In this document: piece by piece, positions 7,758 to 13,950 of the stretch
Position numbering within the stretch: the first letter of the stretch is position 1
How the letters are laid out: every line of letters begins with the position of its first letter
Assembly: GCA_023392035.1 (NCBI GenBank)
Contig: JAEVZY010000044.1
Span: forward strand, 1-15,526
Length of the DNA stretch: 15,526 nucleotides
DNA from: Pseudomonadota bacterium
GTDB taxonomy: Bacteria > Pseudomonadota > Gammaproteobacteria > Burkholderiales > Burkholderiaceae_D
Direction of reading: 5' to 3'
Made by a program: the position numbers and the translations under genes
The notes under the pieces: model-generated
Told to the model about the DNA's origin: nothing
Seen by the model: the letters and a program-made list of their open reading frames with translations, nothing else
Databases searched by the model: none

Positions 7758-7780
7758 CGACTGGCAAATCGTGCCAGTCG
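7758..7780. other. Perfect 9-bp inverted repeat after the transporter-acyltransferase gene
   Basis: CGACTGGCA (7758-7766) and TGCCAGTCG (7772-7780) pair perfectly around a five-base loop, 16 bases after the stop of the upstream gene and 26 bases beyond the stop of the converging 136-residue gene. There is no T-tract on either strand, so it is not a standard intrinsic terminator. It may protect 3' ends or aid termination in both directions. Confidence 0.5.
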
Positions 7781-7806
7781 GCCCGAGCAAATGGCCTTGG
7801 CCGAAT

Positions 7807-8217
7807 TCAGTTGGACTGGCCCGGCTTGCGGATAGAGTAAGTCGGCTCCGTTGGGAAAACCGCAAACGCGACCGTATCTTGCGACCGCTCTTTATGGAGA
7901 TCGCCCATCGTGGGCGTCAATCGGGATGCAATGCCTTTGGATTGAAGCAAATTTTGCTGCTGCTCGGAACAGGAGAACACCTTTCCGGACATGACGATAT
8001 ATGGCAACTCTTCGCTGGTGATCGACATGTCCTTCTTGATCAGTTCGCCCAGCACGCTGGCGGGTTCATTCCCGTTGAAATAGAAGGCCCAAGCCCTGTT
8101 GGGGCTTATGATCCGTGCGTCAAAACGCAAGCTGCGATCGTTGGCCCATTCCTTCCAATTCGTGGCGTCGAGTTCAATGCTGGATGCGGTGCGAGAAGTG
8201 CTGGAAGCGGGTTGCAT
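7807..8217 (-). CDS. Unrecognised 136-residue protein in a lower-GC island
   Basis: I do not recognise this protein. It looks genuinely coded: a GAGG ribosome site lies six bases before the ATG, and the sequence has a normal globular composition, for example NRAWAFYFNGNEP (about residues 40-52) and EELPYIVMSGKVFSCSEQQQ (about 69-88). The first 15 residues are Ser/Thr-rich and probably disordered; there is no signal peptide or membrane segment, and there is one cysteine. GC over 7861-8160 is about 53% by hand count, clearly below the genes on either side. It is alone on its strand between two plus-strand genes, converging on the acyltransferase gene and divergent from aroC. This suggests horizontally acquired or lineage-specific cargo. 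A secreted effector is conceivable from the N-terminus, but that is speculation. Confidence 0.65.
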   Translation of the reverse strand: MQPASSTSRTASSIELDATNWKEWANDRSLRFDARIISPNRAWAFYFNGNEPASVLGELIKKDMSITSEELPYIVMSGKVFSCSEQQQNLLQSKGIASRLTPTMGDLHKERSQDTVAFAVFPTEPTYSIRKPGQSN

Positions 8218-8347
8218 GTCTATACCTCGGGATTCGGTTGAAGGGTGCTGCCCGAACGGGGCAGGCGCACTGCGTAACCGATTCCGGCGTTCTGGTTCCC
8301 CGCAAGACTTGGGCTCGCGTCGCCCGGGAAAGGGGCGCTGGCTGTTT

Positions 8348-8371
8348 CCGGCTGCGCCGGACTGCTAAAAT
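8348..8371 (+). promoter_or_regulatory. Putative aroC promoter with a GC-rich palindrome
   Basis: TGCTAAAAT (8363-8371) is an extended -10 element, TG-N-TAAAAT, placed so that transcription would start about 24 bases before the aroC ATG. No clear -35 box is seen. Just upstream, CCGGC-TGC-GCCGG (8348-8360) is a short perfect palindrome in the spacer and could be a protein-binding site. The rest of 8218-8347 shows no other gene or signal that I can support. Confidence 0.4.
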
Positions 8372-8401
8372 CCAGACTTTCTTTCCCTTTCCCATCGCAC
8401 C

Positions 8402-9490
8402 ATGTCCGGCAATACCCTAGGCAAGCTGTTTTGCGTCACCACCTTTGGCGAATCCCACGGGCCGGCCATCGGGTGCATCGTCGATGGCTGCCCGCCCGGC
8501 ATGGAATTGTCCGAGGCCGATATCCAGCCGCAGCTGGACTTGCGCCGTCCCGGCACTTCGCGCCATGTCACGCAGCGCCAGGAACCGGACAAGGTTGAAA
8601 TCCTGTCCGGCGTCTACCAGGGCAAGACCACCGGCACCGCGATCGCACTGCTGATCCGCAATGAAGACCAGCGCAGCAAGGATTACAGCAATATCGAGCA
8701 GACTTTCCGTCCCGGCCATGCCGACTACACCTATTGGCACAAGTACGGCATCCGCGATCCGCGCGGCGGCGGACGTTCCTCGGCACGGCTGACGGCGCCG
8801 GCAGTGGCGGCGGCGGCGATTGCCCGCAAATGGCTGCATCAGCAATACGGCACCGAGTTCTACGGCTGCATGAGCCAGTTGGGCGCCATCGAGATTCCCT
8901 TCCAGTCTTACGAGCACGTGCACGCGAACCCGTTCTTCGCGGCCAATGCCGACATCATTCCCCAGCTCGAACAGTACATGGACGACTTGCGCAAGGAGGG
9001 CGACTCCATCGGCGCGCGTGTCGATGTGGTGGCCAAGAACGTGCCGGTCGGCCTGGGCGAACCGTTGTACGACAAACTCGATGCCGACATCGCCCACGCC
9101 ATGATGGGCATCAATGCCGTCAAGGGCGTGGAAATCGGCGCCGGCTTCGACTGCATCGCGCAAAAGGGCAGCCAGCACGGCGATGAACTCACGCCCGAAG
9201 GGTTTGCCAGCAATCATGCCGGCGGCGTGCTGGGCGGTATCTCCACCGGCCAGGACATCACGGTTTCGCTGGCCATCAAACCCACTTCCAGCATCCGCCT
9301 GCCGCGCCGTTCCATCGACCTGGCCGGCCAGCCGCGCACGGTGGAAACCTTCGGTCGCCACGATCCCTGCGTCGGCATTCGCGCCACGCCGATCGCCGAA
9401 GCCATGCTGGCCCTGGTGCTGATGGATCACGCCTTGCGCCAACGGGCCCAGGGCGCCGATGTGAAGGTGGATACCCCGCGCCTGCGTTGA
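8402..9490 (+). CDS. aroC: Chorismate synthase
   Basis: AroC converts 5-enolpyruvylshikimate-3-phosphate to chorismate, the last step of the shikimate pathway, in the cytoplasm with reduced FMN as cofactor. The 362-residue length is standard for the bacterial enzyme. Visible signatures are FGESHGPAIG (15-24), the FMN and substrate region HKYGIRDPRGGGRSSAR (113-129), and a C-terminal block containing RHDPCVGIRATPIAEAM. The start is fixed by conservation of the N-terminal MSGNTLGKLFCVTTFGESHG. There is no Shine-Dalgarno sequence before it; a TAAAAT box about 30 bases upstream suggests a short leader. The stop overlaps the first codon of the downstream MFS gene (TTGA), so aroC appears to lead a three-gene operon. 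Confidence 0.97.
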   Translation: MSGNTLGKLFCVTTFGESHGPAIGCIVDGCPPGMELSEADIQPQLDLRRPGTSRHVTQRQEPDKVEILSGVYQGKTTGTAIALLIRNEDQRSKDYSNIEQTFRPGHADYTYWHKYGIRDPRGGGRSSARLTAPAVAAAAIARKWLHQQYGTEFYGCMSQLGAIEIPFQSYEHVHANPFFAANADIIPQLEQYMDDLRKEGDSIGARVDVVAKNVPVGLGEPLYDKLDADIAHAMMGINAVKGVEIGAGFDCIAQKGSQHGDELTPEGFASNHAGGVLGGISTGQDITVSLAIKPTSSIRLPRRSIDLAGQPRTVETFGRHDPCVGIRATPIAEAMLALVLMDHALRQRAQGADVKVDTPRLR

Positions 9491-10671
9491 AGGCCACCCC
9501 CGTCGCCAAGGGCGCCTGGCCCGAGCAATCCGCCAGTTTCGGGCTGTTCTTCTTCGCCTACTACGGCTATGTCGGGGTGTTCTCGCCCTATGGCAGCCTG
9601 TACTTCGCCGGGCTGGGCATGTCGGTTGCGCAAATCGGCTTGCTGATGTCGCTGCTGCAAGTGATGCGCATCTTCGGCCCCAACCTGTGGGGCCATGTGG
9701 CCGACCATACCAGTCAACGGGTGCGCGTCCTGCGCGCCACCGCGCTGGGCGCGGTGCTGTGCTTTTGCGGCCTGTTCTTTGTCGAATCCTTTGTGCCGGT
9801 TTTCCTGGTGATGGTGGTGTTCAATCTCTTCACCAGCGCCCAGGGCCCCTTGTCGGAGGCGCTGATGCTGTCGCAGATGCGCGGCGACCTGACCCATTAC
9901 GGCCGCCTGCGCCTGTGGGGCTCGGTCGGCTTCATCGTCAGCGTCACCCTGGCCGGCAAGCTGCTGGATATCTGGGGCGTGGCACTGGTGCCGTGGATTG
10001 CCCTGGCCCTGCTGGCGCTGCTGCTGGTGGCCAGCCTGGTCATACGCGAACCAATGGAGCATGCGCCCCCGCATCCGGCGCCGCCGCTGGCGGACTTGCT
10101 CAGGCGGCGCGAGGTGATCGCCTTTTTCCTGTCCACCTTCCTGATGATCGCCGCGCATGCCGCGGTGTATGTGTTTTATTCGCTGGCGCTTGAGAGAATC
10201 GGCTACAGCAAGACCGTGATCGGTCTAATGTGGTCTTTGGGCGTGCTGGCGGAAATCGCCTTCTTCTTCTGGCAGGCGCCGCTGTTTCGCCGCTTCGGGG
10301 TGGAAAAGCTGATGCTGGCTTCGCTCGTGGCCGGCGTGCTGCGCTTCCTGCTGATAGGCTTTTTGGCCGAGTCGCTGTTCTGGCTGCTGGTGGCGCAGCT
10401 GCTGCATGCGGCCACCTTCGGCGTGCATCATTCGGCCTCGGTGGCGACCCTGCAGCGCTGGTTTTCCGGGCCGCTGCAGGCGCGCGGCCAGGCGCTGTTC
10501 ATCAGCATTTCCTACGGCCTGGGCGGCTCGCTGGGCGGTTTGCTGCTGAGTTTGTTCTGGGATACTTTCGGCGTGCAGGCAGTCTATCTGGTGGCGGCCC
10601 TGCTGTGCGCCGCCGGCACTGTGGCCGCCGCCTTGTCTTACACCTGGCAACGTACATGGAGCACCAGATGA
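9487..10671 (+). CDS. MFS transporter, HcaT/MFS_1_like family, with a probable TTG start
   Basis: The protein has about 394 residues and 12 predicted membrane helices, beginning with GLFFFAYYGYVGVFSPYGSL (about 18-37). It resembles the MFS_1_like group that includes the 3-phenylpropionate transporter HcaT; the substrate here is unknown. The start is unusual. The first helix has no ATG before it, and the only sensible initiator is TTG at 9487, which overlaps the aroC stop as TTGA. The next in-frame ATG (in GLGMSVAQIG) would remove helix 1. A purine-rich AAGGTGG at 9464-9470 is too far upstream for a classical ribosome site, so initiation may depend on coupling to aroC translation. Its stop overlaps the next gene as ATGA. 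Family is confident, substrate is not. Confidence 0.88.
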   Translation: MKATPVAKGAWPEQSASFGLFFFAYYGYVGVFSPYGSLYFAGLGMSVAQIGLLMSLLQVMRIFGPNLWGHVADHTSQRVRVLRATALGAVLCFCGLFFVESFVPVFLVMVVFNLFTSAQGPLSEALMLSQMRGDLTHYGRLRLWGSVGFIVSVTLAGKLLDIWGVALVPWIALALLALLLVASLVIREPMEHAPPHPAPPLADLLRRREVIAFFLSTFLMIAAHAAVYVFYSLALERIGYSKTVIGLMWSLGVLAEIAFFFWQAPLFRRFGVEKLMLASLVAGVLRFLLIGFLAESLFWLLVAQLLHAATFGVHHSASVATLQRWFSGPLQARGQALFISISYGLGGSLGGLLLSLFWDTFGVQAVYLVAALLCAAGTVAAALSYTWQRTWSTR

Positions 10672-11498
10672 AATTACAAACAGGGAAAACCTGGCTTCAA
10701 GTTTTGCTGCTGGCGGGCGCGTTGGCGCTGACCGCCGGCTGTGAATCGGTGAAAACCACGCAGGCCGGCGTGGTCGGCGTGGACCGGCCGCAGCGCATGG
10801 CGGTTTCTTCGCAGGAAATCGACCAGGCTGCCAAGCAGGAATACTCCAAGCTGATCGCCGAGGAAAGAAAGAAGGGCAATGTCGATCGCGACCCGGCCCA
10901 GGTGGCGCGGGTCAAGGCCGTTTCCACCCGCCTGATCCAGCAAGTCGGCGCCTTCCGTCCCGACGCCCGCAACTGGCAATGGGAAATGCATGTATTGAGT
11001 TCGAATGAAGTCAATGCCTGGTGCATGCCGGGCGGAAAAATCGCCGTCTACACCGGCATCATGGACAAGCTCAAACTCTCCGACGATGAACTGGCCGCGG
11101 TGCTGGGCCATGAAATGGCGCATGCCCTGCGCGAGCATTCGCGCGAACAGGCCTCCGAGCAGGCGGTCGCCAGCATGGGCATCCAGGTCGTTTCAGCGAT
11201 TGCCGGGCTGGGCGACCTCGGCCAGACCAGCCTGAAATATGCCTACCAGGGCTTGCTCGGCCTGCCGCACTCGCGCCAGCATGAGACCGAAGCCGACCGC
11301 ATCGGCGTCGAGCTGGCGGCACGCGCCGGCTACGATCCGCGTGCGGCCATCACGCTTTGGCAAAAGATGGACAAGCTGGCCGGCAGCAGCGGCACGCCGA
11401 CTTTCCTCTCCACCCACCCCTCCAATGCCGATCGCCTGAAAGACCTGACCGAGTACTCATCCAAGGTGATGCCGCTCTACCAACAGGCGAAAAAATAG
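10668..11498 (+). CDS. M48-family zinc metalloprotease, predicted lipoprotein
   Basis: The 276-residue protein starts with a lipoprotein signal: Lys-containing N-terminus, a hydrophobic stretch and the lipobox LTAGC with Cys25. The mature part is an M48 peptidase domain. The zinc motif HEMAH lies at 148-152 and the third ligand is probably Glu208 in HETEADRIG (205-213). NAWCMPGGKIAVYTGIM, which precedes the zinc motif, is typical of the periplasmic M48 proteases related to LoiP and BepA, which act in envelope protein quality control. Residue +2 after the lipobox cysteine is Glu, not Asp, so outer-membrane sorting is plausible. The start at 10668 is chosen because it gives the lipoprotein signal directly, has GGAG six bases upstream, and overlaps the upstream stop as ATGA. 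It is the last gene of the aroC operon. Confidence 0.92.
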   Translation: MKLQTGKTWLQVLLLAGALALTAGCESVKTTQAGVVGVDRPQRMAVSSQEIDQAAKQEYSKLIAEERKKGNVDRDPAQVARVKAVSTRLIQQVGAFRPDARNWQWEMHVLSSNEVNAWCMPGGKIAVYTGIMDKLKLSDDELAAVLGHEMAHALREHSREQASEQAVASMGIQVVSAIAGLGDLGQTSLKYAYQGLLGLPHSRQHETEADRIGVELAARAGYDPRAAITLWQKMDKLAGSSGTPTFLSTHPSNADRLKDLTEYSSKVMPLYQQAKK

Positions 11499-11508
11499 CC
11501 AAGAAAGC

Positions 11509-11529
11509 GTGGCGGACCAGTGCCGCCAC
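11509..11529 (+). other. Hairpin just after the M48 protease gene
   Basis: GTGGCGG (11509-11515) and CCGCCAC (11523-11529) form a 7-bp GC-rich stem with a 7-base loop, ten bases after the stop codon. No T-run follows, so it would be a 3'-end stabiliser or part of a Rho-dependent end rather than an intrinsic terminator. Confidence 0.4.
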
Positions 11530-11561
11530 ATGCAGGGCTTGGCGATTCGATACGGCCCACT

Positions 11562-11636
11562 CGGGAATCGAGAGCAAATCGTGCCCATCGGTATGGCATA
11601 ATCGAACGCTTTACCGCAGCGCCTGTTCGATTCCCG
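11562..11636. repeat. Interrupted 10-bp inverted repeat flanking the leuC promoter
   Basis: CGGGAATCGA (11562-11571) and TCGATTCCCG (11627-11636) are exact reverse complements, 65 bases apart centre to centre. The putative -10 box lies between them and leuC starts eight bases after the second arm. The left arm would not be transcribed from that promoter, so a DNA-level role such as paired operator half-sites is more likely than an RNA hairpin. A similar GATTCGAT occurs at 11544-11551. Confidence 0.6.
11594..11602 (+). promoter_or_regulatory. Putative leuC promoter -10 element
   Basis: TGGCATAAT is an extended -10 (TG-N-CATAAT, five of six bases matching TATAAT). Transcription would begin near 11609, leaving a leader of about 35 bases before leuC. 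No convincing -35 box is seen 16-18 bases upstream. The leader is too short for a leucine-rich attenuator peptide. Confidence 0.5.
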
Positions 11637-11643
11637 TCACATC

Positions 11644-13044
11644 ATGGCCCGTACCCTTTACGACAAGTTGTGGGATGCCCACGTCGTCGACACCAGCGAC
11701 GATGGCACGTCCATTCTCTACATCGACCGTCATCTTCTGCACGAAGTGACCAGCCCGCAGGCTTTCGAAGGCCTGAAGCTGGCGCATCGCAAGCCCTGGC
11801 GCAATGCCGCCAACCTGATGGTGGCCGACCACAATGTTCCCACCACCGACCGCGCGCACGGCATTGCCGATCCCATCTCGCGCCTGCAGGTCGAAACCCT
11901 GGACGAGAACGCGAAAGAATTCAGCCTGACCTATTTCGGCATGAACGACCGCCGCCAGGGCATCGTGCACGTGATCGGACCGGAGCAGGGCGCAACCCTG
12001 CCGGGCATGACGGTGGTGTGCGGCGATTCGCATACTTCCACCCACGGCGCTTTCGGCTGCCTGGCGCATGGCATCGGCACCTCCGAAGTCGAGCACGTGC
12101 TGGCCACGCAAACCCTGCTGCAAAAGAAATCCAAAGCCATGCTGGTGCAGGTGGATGGCGCTCTGCCCGCGGGCGTGACCGCCAAGGACATCGTGCTGGC
12201 CGTGATCGGCAAGATCGGCACCGCCGGCGGCACCGGCTATGCGATTGAATTTGCCGGCTCCACCATCCGCGCGCTGTCGATGGATGGTCGCATGACCATC
12301 TGCAACATGGCGATCGAAGCGGGCGCGCGCGCCGGCATGGTGGCGGTGGATGACACCACGGTCAATTACGTGAAGGGACGCCCTTACGCCCCGGTCGGCC
12401 CGCAATGGGATCTGGCGCTGGATTACTGGCGCACCCTGCATTCCGACGTCGGCGCCAAGTTCGACCTGGTGGTCACCCTGAACGCCGCCGAGATCAAGCC
12501 GCAAGTCACCTGGGGCACTTCGCCCGAGATGGTGGTGCCGGTGGATGGCCGTGTGCCCGATCCCGACAAAGAGAAAGATCCGGTCAAGCGCGACGCCATG
12601 GAAAAGGCGCTGGCCTACATGGGACTCAAGCCCAATGTTGCGATTGAAGACATTCGCATCGACAAGGTTTTCATCGGTTCCTGCACCAATTCGCGCATTG
12701 AAGACTTGCGCGCGGCGGCGGCGGTGGTGCGCGGCAAATTCCGCGCCTCCAACGTCAAGCTGGCGATGGTGGTGCCGGGTTCCGGCCTGGTCAAGGAACA
12801 GGCCGAGCGTGAAGGCCTGGACAAGATCTTCCGCGACGCCGGCTTCGAATGGCGCGAACCGGGTTGCTCGATGTGCCTGGCGATGAATGCCGACCGGCTG
12901 GAGCCGGGCGAGCGTTGCGCCTCCACTTCGAACCGCAATTTTGAAGGCAGGCAGGGGGCGGGCGGCCGCACCCATCTGGTCAGCCCGGCCATGGCGGCGG
13001 CAGCCGGCGTGGAAGGGCATTTCGTCGACGTACGCAGGGCGTAA
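11644..13044 (+). CDS. leuC: 3-isopropylmalate dehydratase, large subunit
   Basis: LeuC and LeuD together isomerise 2-isopropylmalate to 3-isopropylmalate in leucine synthesis. LeuC is an aconitase-family [4Fe-4S] protein. The three cluster cysteines are visible as C347 (FIGSCTNSRIEDL) and C408 and C411 (EPGCSMC), the expected spacing. The N-terminal block MARTLYDKLWDAHVV and the active-site region VCGDSHTSTHGAFG are classical. The 466-residue length is normal. The start at 11644 is fixed by the conserved N-terminus; no Shine-Dalgarno sequence precedes it. It is the first gene of the leucine operon and is followed by a small lipoprotein gene and leuD. Confidence 0.97.
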   Translation: MARTLYDKLWDAHVVDTSDDGTSILYIDRHLLHEVTSPQAFEGLKLAHRKPWRNAANLMVADHNVPTTDRAHGIADPISRLQVETLDENAKEFSLTYFGMNDRRQGIVHVIGPEQGATLPGMTVVCGDSHTSTHGAFGCLAHGIGTSEVEHVLATQTLLQKKSKAMLVQVDGALPAGVTAKDIVLAVIGKIGTAGGTGYAIEFAGSTIRALSMDGRMTICNMAIEAGARAGMVAVDDTTVNYVKGRPYAPVGPQWDLALDYWRTLHSDVGAKFDLVVTLNAAEIKPQVTWGTSPEMVVPVDGRVPDPDKEKDPVKRDAMEKALAYMGLKPNVAIEDIRIDKVFIGSCTNSRIEDLRAAAAVVRGKFRASNVKLAMVVPGSGLVKEQAEREGLDKIFRDAGFEWREPGCSMCLAMNADRLEPGERCASTSNRNFEGRQGAGGRTHLVSPAMAAAAGVEGHFVDVRRA

Positions 13045-13055
13045 TCAAATCTGAC

Positions 13056-13075
13056 CTGGCGCCGCAGAGCGCCGG
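13056..13075 (+). other. Small hairpin between leuC and the entericidin-like gene
   Basis: CTGGCGC (13056-13062) pairs with GCGCCGG (13069-13075), including one T-G wobble, around a six-base loop, 11 bases after the leuC stop and directly before the strong ribosome site of the next gene. It has no T-run. It could mark an mRNA processing or stability element that sets the ratio of leuC to downstream products. Confidence 0.4.
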
Positions 13076-13076
13076 C

Positions 13077-13083
13077 AGGGAGG
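13077..13083 (+). promoter_or_regulatory. Strong ribosome-binding site of the entericidin-like gene
   Basis: AGGGAGG lies eight bases before the ATG at 13092. It is the best Shine-Dalgarno match in the window, whereas leuC and leuB have none, so the small lipoprotein may be made in larger amounts than the enzymes around it. Confidence 0.7.
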
Positions 13084-13091
13084 ACAACAAC

Positions 13092-13220
13092 ATGAAACAC
13101 AAACTGATACTGGCCGTCGTCACGGCATGCATTTTCGTCACCGGTTGCAATACGTTCGAGGGCATGGGCCGCGATCTGGAAAAAGCCGGCGAGAAAGTGC
13201 AGAACATGAGCAAGAAGTAA
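13092..13220 (+). CDS. Entericidin A/B family small lipoprotein
   Basis: This 42-residue protein reads MKHKLILAVVTACIFVTGC, then NTFEGMGRDLEKAGEKVQ, then NMSKK. The signal has two N-terminal lysines, a hydrophobic core and the lipobox VTGC with Cys19. The mature part matches the entericidin pattern C-N-T-x-x-G-x-G-x-D-x-x-x-A-G-E-K, giving a short amphipathic lipopeptide at the cell envelope. In E. coli the entericidin locus encodes a bacteriolytic lipoprotein (EcnB) and its antidote (EcnA); only one copy is seen here, so a toxin role should not be assumed. It sits between leuC and leuD on the same strand with a very strong ribosome site, and is probably co-transcribed with the leucine genes. 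Confidence 0.88.
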   Translation: MKHKLILAVVTACIFVTGCNTFEGMGRDLEKAGEKVQNMSKK

Positions 13221-13272
13221 GGCAGCAACAGAAGGCAGCAATACAAGGCAGCCATTGAAGGCAGCAATAGGA
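13221..13272 (+). repeat. Four-copy 13-bp tandem repeat upstream of leuD
   Basis: Four units run head to tail directly after the stop of the lipoprotein gene: GGCAGCAACAGAA, GGCAGCAATACAA, GGCAGCCATTGAA and GGCAGCAATAGGA. The first five or six bases are invariant and the tail is A-rich. The last unit ends in AGGA (13269-13272), which is the leuD ribosome-binding site, eight bases before its ATG. A 13-base unit does not keep frame, so it is not coding. Confidence 0.85.
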
Positions 13273-13280
13273 CAACCGGC

Positions 13281-13928
13281 ATGAACAAATTCACCGTGCT
13301 CGATGGCGTGGTGGCGCCGCTGGATCGCGCCAACGTCGATACCGATGCCATCATTCCCAAGCAATTCCTGAAGTCGATCAAGCGCTCCGGCTTCGGCCCC
13401 AACCTGTTCGACGAATGGCGCTATCTCGACCATGGCGAGCCGGGCATGGACAACAGCAAGCGTCCCCTGAATCCGGATTTCGTGCTGAACCAGCCGCGCT
13501 ACCAGGGCGCTTCGATCCTGCTGGCGCGCAAGAATTTCGGCTGCGGTTCCTCGCGCGAGCACGCGCCCTGGGCGCTGGAGCAATACGGCTTTCGCGCCGT
13601 GATCGCGCCCAGCTTCGCCGATATCTTCTTCAACAACTGCTTCAAGAACGGCTTGCTGCCGGTGGTGCTGTCGGAAAGCCAGATCGACACGCTGTTCAAT
13701 GAAGTCAAGGCTTTCCCCGGCTATCGCCTGATCGTCGACCTGGAAAACCAGATCGTCTCCAACAGCCAGAAGAGCGTGGTCTATCCGTTCGAAGTGGATG
13801 CCTTCCGCAAGTACTGCCTGCTGAACGGGCTGGACGATATCGGCCTCACGCTGCGCCAGGCCGACAAGATCCGCGCCTTCGAAGAACGCCATCTGCGCGC
13901 CCAGCCCTGGCTGGCCAACACCATCTGA
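13281..13928 (+). CDS. leuD: 3-isopropylmalate dehydratase, small subunit
   Basis: LeuD is the swivel-domain partner of LeuC and completes the isopropylmalate isomerase active site. At 215 residues it has the usual length of the bacterial protein. Characteristic segments are the N-terminal block with VAPLDRANVDTDAIIPKQFL (11-30), ARKNFGCGSSREHAPWAL (about 82-99), which binds substrate, and the FADIFFNNCFKNGLLP stretch. The start is supported by AGGA eight bases upstream, supplied by the last unit of a 13-bp tandem repeat. The gene follows the entericidin-like lipoprotein gene by 60 bases and precedes leuB by 22 bases. Confidence 0.97.
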   Translation: MNKFTVLDGVVAPLDRANVDTDAIIPKQFLKSIKRSGFGPNLFDEWRYLDHGEPGMDNSKRPLNPDFVLNQPRYQGASILLARKNFGCGSSREHAPWALEQYGFRAVIAPSFADIFFNNCFKNGLLPVVLSESQIDTLFNEVKAFPGYRLIVDLENQIVSNSQKSVVYPFEVDAFRKYCLLNGLDDIGLTLRQADKIRAFEERHLRAQPWLANTI

Positions 13929-13950
13929 TTCACCAACAAGAACACGCATC

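Noticed and set aside
7573..8241. A 222-codon plus-strand frame running from the acyltransferase 3' end into the low-GC interval
   Set aside because: Its first quarter lies out of frame inside the acyltransferase domain and the rest is antisense to the 136-residue ORF, which has a better start context and composition.
11624..11637. A tRNA T-arm-like sequence (GTTCGATTCCCG) before leuC
   Set aside because: The arms needed for a T-stem do not pair and no acceptor, D or anticodon arms surround it.
11609..11643. A leucine leader-peptide attenuator before leuC
   Set aside because: The space between the predicted transcription start and leuC is about 35 bases, with no small ORF containing a run of leucine codons.
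11611..13020. A 469-codon open frame on the minus strand
   Set aside because: Antisense to leuC, which has all its cluster cysteines; the shadow arises from codon bias.
13221..13272. The 13-bp repeats as a CRISPR-like array
   Set aside because: The units are short, imperfect and directly adjacent with no spacers, so this is a simple tandem repeat.
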